From Colletes latitarsis (lineage: Eukaryota > Arthropoda > Insecta > Hymenoptera > Colletidae): DNA of 64,000 nt. Where the stretch lies: assembly GCF_051014445.1 (NCBI RefSeq), contig NW_027488370.1, positions 8,928,001-8,992,000 on the forward strand, written 5' to 3'. The notes beneath the pieces were generated by a model. It made no database searches and had not been told where the DNA came from. It saw only the letters and a list, made by a program, of their open reading frames with translations. A program made the position numbers and the translations under genes. Shown here piece after piece: positions 26,931 to 39,546 of the stretch (the first letter of the stretch is position 1; every line of letters starts with the position of its first letter).

Positions 26931-29628
26931 GAGGATAACGCAAGTTAGGTCTGGGATAGGTCTGGGATTAGCCCTCATCAGACTCATACTTTCGCACACT
27001 TCACATACTCGATGGCAAGATCCTGGGTTTTTTTCTGGTTTGGATCACGTAGTAATGTGTTTCCACACTGAAACAGACGATTAAACCTGGTTTCGATCAA
27101 TATTTTAGAGGATAACGCAAGTTAGGTCTGGGATAGGTCTGGGATTTGCCCTCATCAGACTCATACTTTCGCACACTTCACTTACTCGTTGAACAGATCC
27201 TGGGTTATTTTCTGGTTTGGATCACATAGTAATGTGGTACCACACTGAAACAGTCGATTAAACCAGGTTTCGATCAATATTTTTGAGGATAACGCATGTT
27301 AGGTCTAAGGTTAGGCATGGGATTTTCACTCATCAGACTCATACTTTCGCATTCTTCACATACTTGTTGAACGGATCCTGGGTTTTTTCTGGTTTGGAAC
27401 ACGTCGTAATGTGGGTCCACACTGAAACAATCTATTAAACCTGGACTTGATAAAAATTTTAGAGGATAACGCATGTTAGGTCTGGGATAGGTCTGGGATT
27501 TGCCCTCATCAGACTCATACTTTCGCACACTTCACATACTCGTTGAACAGATCCTGGGTTATTTTCTGGTTTGGATCACATAGTAATGTGGTACCACACT
27601 GAAACAGTCGATTAAACCAGGTTTCGATCAGTATTATTGAAGATAACGCATGTTAGGTCTAGGTTAGGCATGGGATTTTCACTCATCAGACTCATACTTT
27701 CGCATTCTTCACATACTTGTTGAACGGATCCTGGGTTTTTTCTGGTTTGGAACACGTCGTAATGTGGGTCCACACTGAAACAATCTATTAAACCTGGTCT
27801 TGATAAAAATTTTAGAGGATAACGCATGTTAGGTCTGGGATAGGTCTGGGATTTGCCCTCATCAGACTCATACTTTCGCACACTTCACATACTCGTTGAA
27901 CAGATCCTGGGTTATTTTCTGGTTTGGATCACTAGTAATGTGGTACCGCTCTGAAACAGTCGATTAAACCAGGTTTTGATCAATATTTTTGAGGATAACG
28001 CATGTTAGGTCTAGGTTAGGCTTGGGATTTTCACTCATCAGACTCATACTTTCGCATTCTTCGCATACTTGTTGAACTGATCCTGGGTTTTTTCTGGTTT
28101 GGATCACGTAGTAATGTGGTTCCACACTGAAACAGTCGGTTAAACCTAGTTTCGATCAATATTTTAGAGGATAACGCAAGTTAGGTCTGGAATAGGTCTG
28201 GGATTTGCCCTCATCAGACTCATACTTACGCACACTTCACATACTCGTTGAACAGATCCTGGGTTATTTTCTGGTTTGGATCACATAGTAATGTGGTACC
28301 AAACTGAAACAGTCGATTAAACCAGGTTTCGATCAATATTTTTGAGGATAACGCATGTTAGGTCTAGGTTAGGCCTGGGATTTTCACTCATCAGACTCAT
28401 ACTTTCGCATTCTTCACATACTTGTTGAACGGATCCTGGGTTTTTTCTGGTTTGTATCACGTAGTAATGTGGTACCACACTGAAACCGTCCATTAAACCT
28501 GGTTTCGCTCAATATTTTAGAGGATAACTCATGTTAGGTCTAGGTTAGGTCTGGGATTTGCTCTCATCAGGCTCATTCTTTCGCATATTTCTCATACTTG
28601 ATGGCTAGATCCTGGGCTGTTTCTGCATTGTATCACGTAGTAATGTGGTACCACGCTGAAACAGTCAATTAAACCTGGTTTCGATCAATATTTTAGAGAA
28701 TAACGCAAGTTAGGTCTGGGATAGGTCTAGGATTTGCCCTCATCAGGCTCTTACTATCGCATATTTCTCATACTTCATGGCTAGATCCTGGGCTATTTCT
28801 GGATTGGATCACGTAGTAAAGTGGTACCACACTGAAACATTCAGTGAAACCTGTTCTGGATAAATATTTTAGAGGATAACGCATCTTAGGTCTGGGTTAG
28901 GTCTAAGGTTTGCCCTCATCAGGCTCACAGTTTCGCGTTTTTCACATACTTGTTGAACAGATCCTGGGTTTTTTCTGGTTTGGATCCCGTAGTAGTGTGG
29001 TACCACACTGAAACAGTCCATTAAACCCGGTTTCGCTCAATATTTTAGAGGATAACTCATGTTAGGTCTAGGTTAGGTCTGGGATTTGCTCTCATCAGGC
29101 TCATTCTTTCGCATATTTCTCATACTTGATGGCTAGATCCTGGGCTGTTTCTGCATTGTATCACGTAGTAATGTGGTACCACGCTGAAACAGTCAATTAA
29201 AGCTGGTTTCGATAAATATTTTAGAAGATAACGCAAGCTAGGTCTGGGATAGGTCTGGGATTAGCCCTTATCAGACTCATACTTTCGCACACTTCACATA
29301 CTCGTTGACAAGATCCTGGGTTTTTTTCTGGTTTGGATCACGTAGTAATGTGGTTCCACACTGAAACAGTCGATTAAACCTGGTTTCGATCAATATTTTA
29401 GAGGATAACGCAAGTTAGGTCTGGGATAGGTCTGGGGTTTGCCCTCATCAGGCTCATACTTTCGCGTTTTTCACATACTAGTTGAACAGATCCTGGGTTT
29501 TTTCTGGTTTGGATCCCGTAGTACCACACTGAAACAGTCCATTAAACCTGGTTTCGCTCAATATTTTAGAGGATAACGCATGTTAGGTCAATGTCAGGCC
29601 TGGTTTTTTCACTCATCAGACTCATACT
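25790..29628. repeat. 3.84-kb segment, copy 1 (recurs at +7,568)
   Basis: It matches 33,358-37,196 at a constant 7,568 bp (43 x 176). Shared rarities include the 1-nt insertion ggtctaaggttagg near 27,301 and 34,869, the gatcactagtaatg 2-nt deletion near 27,928 and 35,496, and the 8-nt deletion at 29,515 and 37,083. Homology stops on the left inside a monomer near 25,790 and on the right near 29,628, where cgcacacttc is replaced by cgcattcttc in the other copy. Confidence 0.85.
29515..29529. other. Lineage-marking 8-nt deletion (three copies)
   Basis: Here cccgtagtagtgtggtacc is shortened to cccgtagtacc, giving a 168-bp monomer (29,414 to 29,582). The same deletion is at 37,083 and 46,061, spaced 7,568 and 8,978 bp, as the larger repeats predict. 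The related monomer near 60,672 is undeleted. The lost bases lie between repeats of gta, so slippage or microhomology is a likely cause. Confidence 0.85.
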
Positions 29629-30569
29629 TTCGCACACTTCACATACTCGTTGACAAGATCCTGGGTTTTTTTCTGGTTTGGATCACGTAGTAATGTGGTT
29701 CCACACTGAAACAGTCGATTAAACCTGGTTTCGATCAATATTTTAGAGGATAACGCATGTTAGGTCTGGGATAGGTCTGGGATTTGCCCTCATCAGACTC
29801 ATACTTTCGCATATTTCTCATACTTCATGGCTAGATCCTGGGCTATTTCTGGATTGGATCACGTGGTAATGTGGTATCACACTGAAACAGTCAATTCAAC
29901 CTGGTTTCGATCAATATTTTAGAGGATAACGCATGTTAGGTCTAGGTTAGGTCTGGGATTTTCACTCATCAGACCCATACTTTCGCATTCTTCACATACT
30001 TGTTGAACAGATCCTGGGTTTTTTCTGGTTTGGATCACGTAGTTGTGTGGTACCACACAGAAACAGTCCATTAAACCTGGTTGCGATCAATATTCTAGAG
30101 GATAACGCATGTTAGGTCTGGGTTACGTCTAGGATTTGCCCCCATCAGGCTCATACTTTCGCATATTTCTCATACTTCATGGCTAGATCCTGGGCTGTTT
30201 CTGCATTGTATCACGTAGTAATGTGGTAACACGCTGAAACAGTCAATTAAACCTGGTTTCAATCAATATTTTAGACGATAACGCAAGCTAGGTCTGGGAT
30301 AGGTCTAGGATTTGCCCTCATCAGGCTCTTACTATCGCATATTTCTCATACTTCATGGCTAGATCCTGGGCTATTTCTGGATTGGTTCACGTAGTAAAGT
30401 GGTATCACACTGAAACATTCAATGAAACCTGGTCTGGATAAATATTTTAGAGGATAACGCATCTTAGGTCTGGGTTAGGTCTAAGATTTGCCCTCATCAG
30501 GCTCATACTTTCGGGTTTTTCACATACCTGTTGAACAGATCCTGGGTTTTTTCTGGTTTGGATCCCGTA
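29629..30569. repeat. Mosaic monomers joining two higher-order units
   Basis: About 5.3 monomers lying between the end of the 3.84-kb segment and the start of the 51-monomer unit. They include a cgtagttgtgtgg / cacacagaaacag monomer (about 30,040) and a gggttacgtctagg / gcccccatcagg monomer (about 30,114). The same ordered pair is found near 32,150, 41,130, 49,580 and 52,570. No unique sequence is present. Confidence 0.75.
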
Positions 30570-30571
30570 GT

Positions 30572-30587
30572 AGTGTGGTACCACACT
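30572..30587. other. Palindrome around GGTACC (representative)
   Basis: AGTGTGGTACCACACT is a perfect 16-bp palindrome. Monomers with gtagtaatg instead of gtagtagtg retain the inner 12 bp, TGTGGTACCACA. It is the most obvious dyad in the monomer and recurs about every 176 bp, but many classes break it (tgggaccaca, tggcaccacg, aagtacaaca, tggttccaca). It could bind a dimeric protein or extrude as a small hairpin; neither is shown. Confidence 0.7.
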
Positions 30588-30638
30588 GAAACTGTCAATT
30601 AAACCTGGTTTCGATCAATATTTTAGAGGACAACGCAA

Positions 30639-30814
30639 GTTAGGTCTGGGATAGGTCTGGGATTTGCCCTCATCAGGCTCATACTTTCGCGTTTTTCACA
30701 TACTTGTTGAACAGATCCTGGGTTTTTTCTGGTTTGGATCACGTAGTAATGTGGGACCACACTGAAACAGTCAATTAAACCTGGTTTCGACCAATATTTT
30801 AGAGAATAATTCAT
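30639..30814 (+). repeat. Representative 176-bp monomer
   Basis: One full monomer, from gttaggtct to the base before the next gttaggtct. In order it has: a direct duplication of an 11-bp unit (gttaggtctgg then a variant with ataggtctgg); a ccctcatcaggctcatac block; the variable box after tttcgc (here gtttttcacatacttgttg); gatcctggg followed by a T-run and ctggtttggatc; acgtagtaatgtggg and ccacactgaaacag; caattaaacctggtttcg; and the AT-rich end caatattttagag. The start point is a convention, because a tandem repeat has no natural first base. The variable box is what best separates monomer classes elsewhere in the array. Confidence 0.95.
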
Positions 30815-33357
30815 GTTAGGTCTAGGTTAGGTCTGGGATTTGCTCTCATCAGGCTCATTCTTTCGCATATTTCTCGTACTTGATGGCTAGATCCTGGGCT
30901 TTTTCTGGATTGCATCTCGTAGTAATGAAGTACAACACTGAAACAGTCAATTAAACCTGGTTTCCATCAATATTTTAGAGGACAACGCAAGTTAGGTCTG
31001 GGATAGGTCTGGGATTTGCCCTCATCAGGCTCATACTTTCGGGTTTTTCACATACTTGTTGAACAGATCCTGGGTTTTTTCTGGTTTGGATCCCGTAGTA
31101 GTGTGGTACCACACTGAAACAGTCCATTAAACCTGGTTTCGCTCATTATTTTAGAGGATAACGCATGTTAGGTCTAGGTCAGGCCTGGGATTTTCACTCA
31201 TCAGACTCATACTTTCGCATTCTTCACATACTTGTTGAACGGATCCTGAGGTTTTTCTGGTTTGGATCACGTAGCAATGTGGGACCACACTGAAACAATC
31301 AATTAAACCTGGTCTTGATAAATATTTTAGAGGATAACGCATGTTAGGTCTGGGTTAGGTCTAGGATTTGCCCTCGTCAGGCTCATACTTTCGCATATTT
31401 CTCATACTTCATGGCTCGATCCTGGGCTATTTCTGGATTGGATCACGTAGTAATGTGGTACCACACTGAAACTGTCAATTAAACCTGGTTTCGATCAATA
31501 TTTTAGAGGATAACGCAAGTTAGGTCTGGGATAGGTCTGGGATTTGCCCTCATCAGGCTCATACTTTCGCGTTGTTCACATACTTGTTGAACAGATCCTG
31601 GATTTTTTCTGGTTTGGATCACGTAGTTGTGTGGTACCACACAGAAACAGTCCATTAAACCTGGTTTCGCTCATTATTTCAGAGGATAACGCATGTTAGG
31701 TCTAGGTCAGGCCTGGGATTTTCACTCATCAGACTCATACTTTCGCATTCTTCACATACTTGTTGAACGGATCCTGGGGTTTTTCTGGTTTGGATCACGT
31801 AGTAATGTGGGACCACACTGAAACAATCAATTAAACCTGGTCTTGATAAATATTTTTGAGGATAATTCATGTTAGGTCTAGGTTAGGTCTGGGATTTGCT
31901 CTCATCAGGCTCATTCTTTCGCATATTTCTCATACTTGATGGCTAGATCCTGGGCTTTTTCTGGATTGCATCACGTAGTAATGAAGTACAACACTGAAAC
32001 AGTCAATTAAACCTGGTTTCGATCAATATTTTAGAGGATAACGCAAGTTAGGTCTGGGATAGGTCTGGGATTTGCCCTATTCAGGCTCATACTTTCGCGT
32101 TTTTCACATACTTGTTGAACAGATCCTGGGTTTTTTCTGGTTTGGATCACGTAGTTGTGTGGTACCACACAGAAACAGTCCATTAAACCTGGTTGCGATC
32201 AATATTCTAGAGGATAACGCATGTTAGGACTGGGTTACGTCTAGGATTTGCCCCCATCAGGCTCATACTTTCGCATATTTCTCATACTTCATGGCTAGAT
32301 CCTGGGCTGTTTCTGCACTGTATCACGTAGTAATGTGGTAACACGCTGAAACAGTCAATTAAACCTGGTTTCAATCAATATTTTAGACGATAACGCAAGC
32401 TAGGTCTGGGATAGGTCTAGGATTTGCCCTCATCAGGCTCTTACTATCGCATATTTCTCATACTTCATGGCTAGATCCTGGGCTATTTCTGGATTGGTTC
32501 ACGTAGTAAAGTGGTATCACACTGAAACATTCAATGAAACCTGGTCTGGATAAATATTTTAGAGGATAACGCATCTTAGGTCTGGGTTAGGTCTAAGATT
32601 TGCCCTCATCAGGCTCACAGTTTCGCGTTTTACTGATACTTGTTGAACAGATCCTGGGTTTTTTCTGGTTTGGATCACGTAGTAATGTGGTACCACACTA
32701 AAACAGTCAATTAAACCTGGTTTCGATCAATATTTTAGAGGATAACGCAAGTTAGGTCTGGGATAGGTCTGGGATTAGCCCTCATCAGACTCATACTTTC
32801 GCACACTTCACATACTCGATGACAAGATCCTGGGTTTTTTTCTGGTTTGGATCACGTAGTAATGTGTTTCTACACTGAAACAGTCGATTAAACCTGGTTT
32901 CGATCAATATTTTTGAGGATAATTCATGTTAGGTCTAGGTTAGGTCTGGGATTTGCTCTCATCAGGCTCATTCTTTCGCATATTTCTCGTACTTGATGGC
33001 TAGATCCTGGGCTTTTTCTGGATTGCATCACGTAGTAATGAAGTACAACACTGAAACAGTCAATTAAACCTGGTTTCCATCAATATTTTAGAGGACAACG
33101 CAAGTTAGGTCTGGGATAGGTCTGGGATTTGCCCTCATCAGGCTCATACTTTCGGGTTTTTCACATACTTGTTGAACAGATCCTGGGTTTTTTCTGGTTT
33201 GGATCCCGTAGTAGTGTGGTACCACACTGAAACTGTCAATTAAACCTGGTTTCGATCAATATTTTAGAGGACAACGCAAGTTAGGTCTGGGATAGGTCTG
33301 GGATTTGCCCTCATCAGGCTCATACTTTCGCGTTTTTCACATACTTGTTGAACAGAT

Positions 33358-36300
33358 CCTGGGTTTTTTCTGGTTTGGATCACGTAGTAATGTGGGACCA
33401 CACTGAAACAGTCAATTAAACCTGGTTTCGACCAATATTTTAGAGAATAATTCATGTTAGGTCTAGGTTAGGTCTGGGATTTGCTCTCATCAGGCTCATT
33501 CTTTCGCATATTTCTCATACTTGATGGCTAGATTATGGGCTTTTTCTGGATTGCATCACGTAGTAATGAAGTACAACACTGAAACAGTCAATTAAACCTG
33601 GTTTCCATCAATATTTCAGAGGACAACGCAAGTTAGGTCTGGGATAGGTCTGGGATTTGCCCTCATCAGGCTCATACTTTCGGGTTTTTCACATACTTGT
33701 TGAACAGATCCTGGGTTTTTTCTGGTTTGGATCCCGTAGTAGTGTGGTACCACACTGAAACAGTCCATTAAACCTGGTTTCGCTCATTATTTTAGAGGAT
33801 AACGCATCTTAGGTCTAGGTCAGGCCTGGGATTTTCACTCATCAGACTCATACTTTCACATTCTTCACATACTTGTTGAACGGATCCTGGGGTTTTTCTG
33901 GTTTGGATCACGTAGTAATGTGGGACCACACTGAAACAATCAATTAAACCTGGTCTTGATAAATATTTTAGAGGATAACGCATGTTAGGTCTGGGTTAGG
34001 TCTAGGATTTGCCCTCATCAGGCTCATACTTTCGCATATTTCTCATACTTCATGGCTAGATCCTGGGCTATTTCTGGATTGGATCACGTAGTAAAGTGGT
34101 ACCACACTGAAACATTCAATGAAACCTGGTCTGGATAAATATTTTAGAGGCTAACGCATCTTAGGTCTGGGTTAGGTCTAAGATTTGCCCTAATCAGGCT
34201 CACAGTTTCGCGTTTTTCACATACTTGTTGAGCGGATCCTGGGTTTTTTCTGGTTTGGATCACGTAGTAATGTGGGACCTCACTGAAACAGTCAATTAAA
34301 CCTGGTTTCGACCAATATTTTAGAGAATAATTCATGTTAGGTCTAGGTTAGGTCTGGGATTTGCTCTCATCAGGCTCATTCTTTCGCATATTTCTCATAC
34401 TTGATGGCTAGATCCTGGGCTTTTTCTGGATTGCATCACGTAGTAATGAAGTACAACACTGAAACAGTCAATTAAACCTGGTTTCCATCAATATTTTAGA
34501 GGATAACGCAAGTTAGGTCTGGGATAGGTCTGGGATTAGCCCTCATCAGACTCATACTTTCGCACACTTCACATACTCGATGGCAAGATCCTGGGTTTTT
34601 TTCTGGTTTGGATCACGTAGTAATGTGTTTCCACACTGAAACAGACGATTAAACCTGGTTTCGATCAATATTTTAGAGGATAACGCAAGTTAGGTCTGGG
34701 ATAGGTCTGGGATTTGCCCTCATCAGACTCATACTTTCGCACACTTCACTTACTCGTTGAACAGATCCTGGGTTATTTTCTGGTTTGGATCACATAGTAA
34801 TGTGGTACCACACTGAAACAGTCGATTAAACCAGGTTTCGATCAATATTTTTGAGGATAACGCATGTTAGGTCTAAGGTTAGGCATGGGATTTTCACTCA
34901 TCAGACTCATACTTTCGCATTCTTCACATACTTGTTGAACGGATCCTGGGTTTTTTCTGGTTTGGAACACGTCGTAATGTGGGTCCACACTGAAACAATC
35001 TATTAAACCTGGACTTGATAAAAATTTTAGAGGATAACGCATGTTAGGTCTGGGATAGGTCTGGGATTTGCCCTCATCAGACTCATACTTTCGCACACTT
35101 CACATACTCGTTGAACAGATCCTGGGTTATTTTCTGGTTTGGATCACATAGTAATGTGGTACCACATTGAAACAGTCGATTAAACCAGGTTTCGATCAGT
35201 ATTATTGAAGATAACGCATGTTAGGTCTAGGTTAGGCATGGGATTTTCACTCATCAGACTCATACTTTCGCATTCTTCACATACTTGTTGAACGGATCCT
35301 GGGTTTTTTCTGGTTTGGAACACGTCGTAATGTGGGTCCACACTGAAACAATCTATTAAACCTGGTCTTGATAAAAATTTTAGAGGATAACGCATGTTAG
35401 GTCTGGGATAGGTCTGGGATTTGCCCTCATCAGACTCATACTTTCGCACACTTCACATACTCGTTGAACAGATCCTGGGTTATTTTCTGGTTTGGATCAC
35501 TAGTAATGTGGTACCGCTCTGAAACAGTCGATTAAACCAGGTTTTGATCAATATTTTTGAGGATAACGCATGTTAGGTCTAGGTTAGGCTTGGGATTTTC
35601 ACTCATCAGACTCATACTTTCGCATTCTTCGCATACTTGTTGAACTGATCCTGGGTTTTTTCTGGTTTGGATCACGTAGTAATGTGGTTCCACACTGAAA
35701 CAGTCGGTTAAACCTAGTTTCGATCAATATTTTAGAGGATAACGCAAGTTAGGTCTGGAATAGGTCTGGGATTTGCCCTCATCAGACTCATACTTACGCA
35801 CACTTCACATACTCGTTGAACAGATCCTGGGTTATTTTCTGGTTTGGATCACATAGTAATGTGGTACCAAACTGAAACAGTCGATTAAACCAGGTTTCGA
35901 TCAATATTTTTGAGGATAACGCATGTTAGGTCTAGGTTAGGCCTGGGATTTTCACTCATCAGACTCATACTTTCGCATTCTTCACATACTTGTTGAACGG
36001 ATCCTGGGTTTTTTCTGGTTTGTATCACGTAGTAATGTGGTACCACACTGAAACCGTCCATTAAACCTGGTTTCGCTCAATATTTTAGAGGATAACTCAT
36101 GTTAGGTCTAGGTTAGGTCTGGGATTTGCTCTCATCAGGCTCATTCTTTCGCATATTTCTCATACTTCATGGCTAGATCCTGGGCTGTTTCTGCATTGTA
36201 TCACGTAGTAATGTGGTACCACGCTGAAACAGTCAATTAAACCTGGTTTCGATCAATATTTTAGAGGATAACGCAAGTTAGGTCTGGGATAGGTCTAGGA

Positions 36301-37196
36301 TTTGCCCTCATCAGGCTCTTACTATCGCATATTTCTCATACTTCATGGCTAGATCCTGGGCTATTTCTGGATTGGATCACGTAGTAAAGTGGTACCACAC
36401 TGAAACATTCAATGAAACCTGTTCTGGATAAATATTTTAGAGGATAACGCATCTTAGGTCTGGGTTAGGTCTAAGGTTTGCCCTCATCAGGCTCACAGTT
36501 TCGCGTTTTTCACATACTTGTTGAACAGATCCTGGGTTTTTTCTGGTTTGGATCCCGTAGTAGTGTGGTACCACACTGAAACAGTCCATTAAACCCGGTT
36601 TCGCTCAATATTTTAGAGGATAACTCATGTTAGGTCTAGGTTAGGTCTGGGATTTGCTCTCATCAGGCTCATTCTTTCGCATATTTCTCATACTTCATGG
36701 CTAGATCCTGGGCTGTTTCTGCATTGTATCACGTAGTAATGTGGTACCACGCTGAAACAGTCAATTAAAGCTGGTTTCGATAAATATTTTAGAAGATAAC
36801 GCAAGCTAGGTCTGGGATAGGTCTGGGATTAGCCCTCATCAGACTCATACTTTCGCACACTTCACATACTCGTTGACAAGATCCTGGGTTTTTTTCTGGT
36901 TTGGATCACGTAGTAATGTGGTTCCACACTGAAACAGTCGATTAAACCTGGTTTCGATCAATATTTTAGAGGATAACGCAAGTTAGGTCTGGGATAGGTC
37001 TGGGGTTTGCCCTCATCAGGCTCATACTTTCGCGTTTTTCACATACTAGTTGAACAGATCCTGGGTTTTTTCTGGTTTGGATCCCGTAGTACCACACTGA
37101 AACAGTCCATTAAACCTGGTTTCGCTCAATATTTTAGAGGATAACGCATGTTAGGTCTATGTCAGGCCTGGTTTTTTCACTCATCAGACTCATACT
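33358..37196. repeat. 3.84-kb segment, copy 2 (inside copy A)
   Basis: Partner of 25,790-29,628 at +7,568, and of 42,335-46,175 in copy B at +8,977/8,978, so the segment exists three times. Differences such as gattatgggc (33,531) against gattctggg (about 25,964 and 42,509), and cttcatgg against cttgatgg near 36,165 and 28,597, mark individual copies. Confidence 0.85.
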
Positions 37197-39546
37197 TTCG
37201 CATTCTTCACATACTTGTTGATCGGATCCTGGGTTTTTTCTGGTTTGGGTCACGTAGTAATGTGGTACCACACTGAAACCGTCCATTAAACCTGGTCTTG
37301 ATAAATATTTTAGAGGATAACGCATGTTAGGTCTGGGATAGGTCTGGGATTTGCCCTCATCAGACTCATACTTTCGCATATTTCTCATACTTCATGGCTA
37401 GATCCTGGGCTATTTCTGGATTGGATCACGTAGTAATGTGGTATCACACTGAAACAGTCAATTAAACCTGGTTTCGATCAATATTTTAGAGGATAACGCA
37501 TGTTAGGTCTAGGTTAGGTCTGGGATTTTCACTCATCAGACCCATACTTTCGCATTCTTCACATACTTGTTGAACGGATCCTGGGTTTTTTCTGGTTTGG
37601 ATCACGTAGTAATGTGGGACCACACTGAAACAGTCAATTAAACCTGGTTTCGATCAATATTTTAGAGGATAACGCAAGTTAGGTCTGGGATAGGTCTGGG
37701 ATTAGCCCTCATCAGACTCATACTTTCGCACACTTCACATACTCGATGACAAGATCCTGGGTTTTTTTCTGGTTTGGATCACGTAGTAATGTGTTTCTAC
37801 ACTGGAACAGTCGATTAAACCTGGTTTCGATCAATATTTTTGAGGATAATTCATGTTAGGTCTAGGTTAGGTCTGGGATTTGCTCTCATCAGGCTCATTC
37901 TTTCGCATATTTCTCGTACTTGATGGCTAGATCCTGGGCTATTTCTGGATTGGTTCACGTAGTAAAGTGGTATCACACTGAAACATTCAATGAAACCTGG
38001 TCTGGATAAATATTTTAGAGGATAACGCATCTTAGGTCTGGGTTAGGTCTAAGATTTGCCCTCATCAGGCTCACAGTTTCGCGTTTTTCACATACTTGTT
38101 GAACAGATCCTGGGTTTTTTCTGGTTTGGATCACGTAGTAATGTGGTACCACACTAAAGCAGTCAATTAAACCTGGTTTCGATCAATATTTTAGAGGATA
38201 ACGCAAGTTAGGTCTGGGATAGGTCTGGGATTAGCCCTCATCAGACTCATACTTTCGCACACTTCACATACTCGATGACAAGATCCTGGGTTTTTTTCTG
38301 GTTTGGATCACGTAGTAATGTGTTTCTACACTGGAACAGTCGATTAAACCTGGTTTCGATCAATATTTTTGAGGATAATTCATGTTAGGTCTAGGTTAGG
38401 TCTGGGATTTGCTCTCATCAGGCTCATTCTTTCGCATATTTCTCGTACTTGATGGCTAGATCCTGGGCTTTTTCTGGATTGCATCACGTAGTAATGAAGT
38501 ACAACACTGAAACAGTCAATTAAACCTGGTTTCCATCAATATTTTAGAGGACAACGCAAGTTAGGTCTGGGATAGGTCTGGGATTTGCCCTCATCAGGCT
38601 CATACTTTCGGGTTTTTCACATACCTGTTGAACAGATCCTGGGTTTTTTCTGGTTTGGATCCCGTAGTAGTGTGGTACCACACTGAAACTGTCAATTAAA
38701 CCTGGTTTCGATCAATATTTTAGAGGACAACGCAAGTTAGGTCTGGGATAGGTCTGGGATTTGCCCTCATCAGGCTCATACTTTCGCGTTTTTCACATAC
38801 TTGTTGAACAGATCCTGGGTTTTTTCTGGTTTGGATCACGTAGTAATGTGGGACCACACTGAAACAGTCAATTAAACCTGGTTTCGACCAATATTTTAGA
38901 GAATAATTCATGTTAGGTCTAGGTTAGGTCTGGGATTTGCTCTCATCAGGCTCATTCTTTCGCATATTTCTCGTACTTGATGGCTAGATCCTGGGCTTTT
39001 TCTGGATTGCATCACGTAGTAATGAAGTACAACACTGAAGCAGTTAATTAAACCTGGTTTCCATCAATATTTTAGAGGACAACGCAAGTTAGGTCTGGGA
39101 TAGGTCTGGGATTTGCCCTCATCAGGCTCATACTTTCGGGTTTTTCACATACTTGTTGAGCAGATCCTGGGTTTTTTCTGGTTTGGATCCCGTAGTAGTG
39201 TGGTACCACACTGAAACAGTCCATTAAACCTGGTTTCGCTCATTATTTTAGAGGATAACGCATGTTAGGTCTAGGTCAGGCCTGGGATTTTCACTCATCA
39301 GACTCATACTTTCGCATTCTTCACATACTTGTTGAACGGATCCTGAGGTTTTTCTGGTTTGGATCACGTAGCAATGTGGGACCACACTGAAACAATCAAT
39401 TAAACCTGGTCTTGATAAATATTTTAGAGGATAACGCATGTTAGGTCTGGGTTAGGTCTAGGATTTGCCCTCGTCAGGCTCATACTTTCGCATATTTCTC
39501 ATACTTCATGGCTAGATCCTGGGCTATTTCTGGATTGGATCACGTA

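Larger units (their letters stand above)
30570..39546. repeat. 51-monomer higher-order repeat, copy A (8,977 bp)
   Basis: Corresponding landmarks recur at +8,977 (31,151/40,128; 31,679/40,656; 33,264/42,241; 34,842/43,819; 35,180/44,157), becoming +8,978 after one net inserted base (37,134/46,112; 38,720/47,698). The unit contains the second copy of the 3.84-kb segment (33,358-37,196). Its last roughly 880 bp (38,690-39,546) resemble its first 880 bp, so the unit ends are mutually homologous 5-monomer blocks. That arrangement would let unequal exchange create the duplication. Differences from copy B are scattered single bases plus one patch at 44.4-44.7 kb. Confidence 0.88.
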
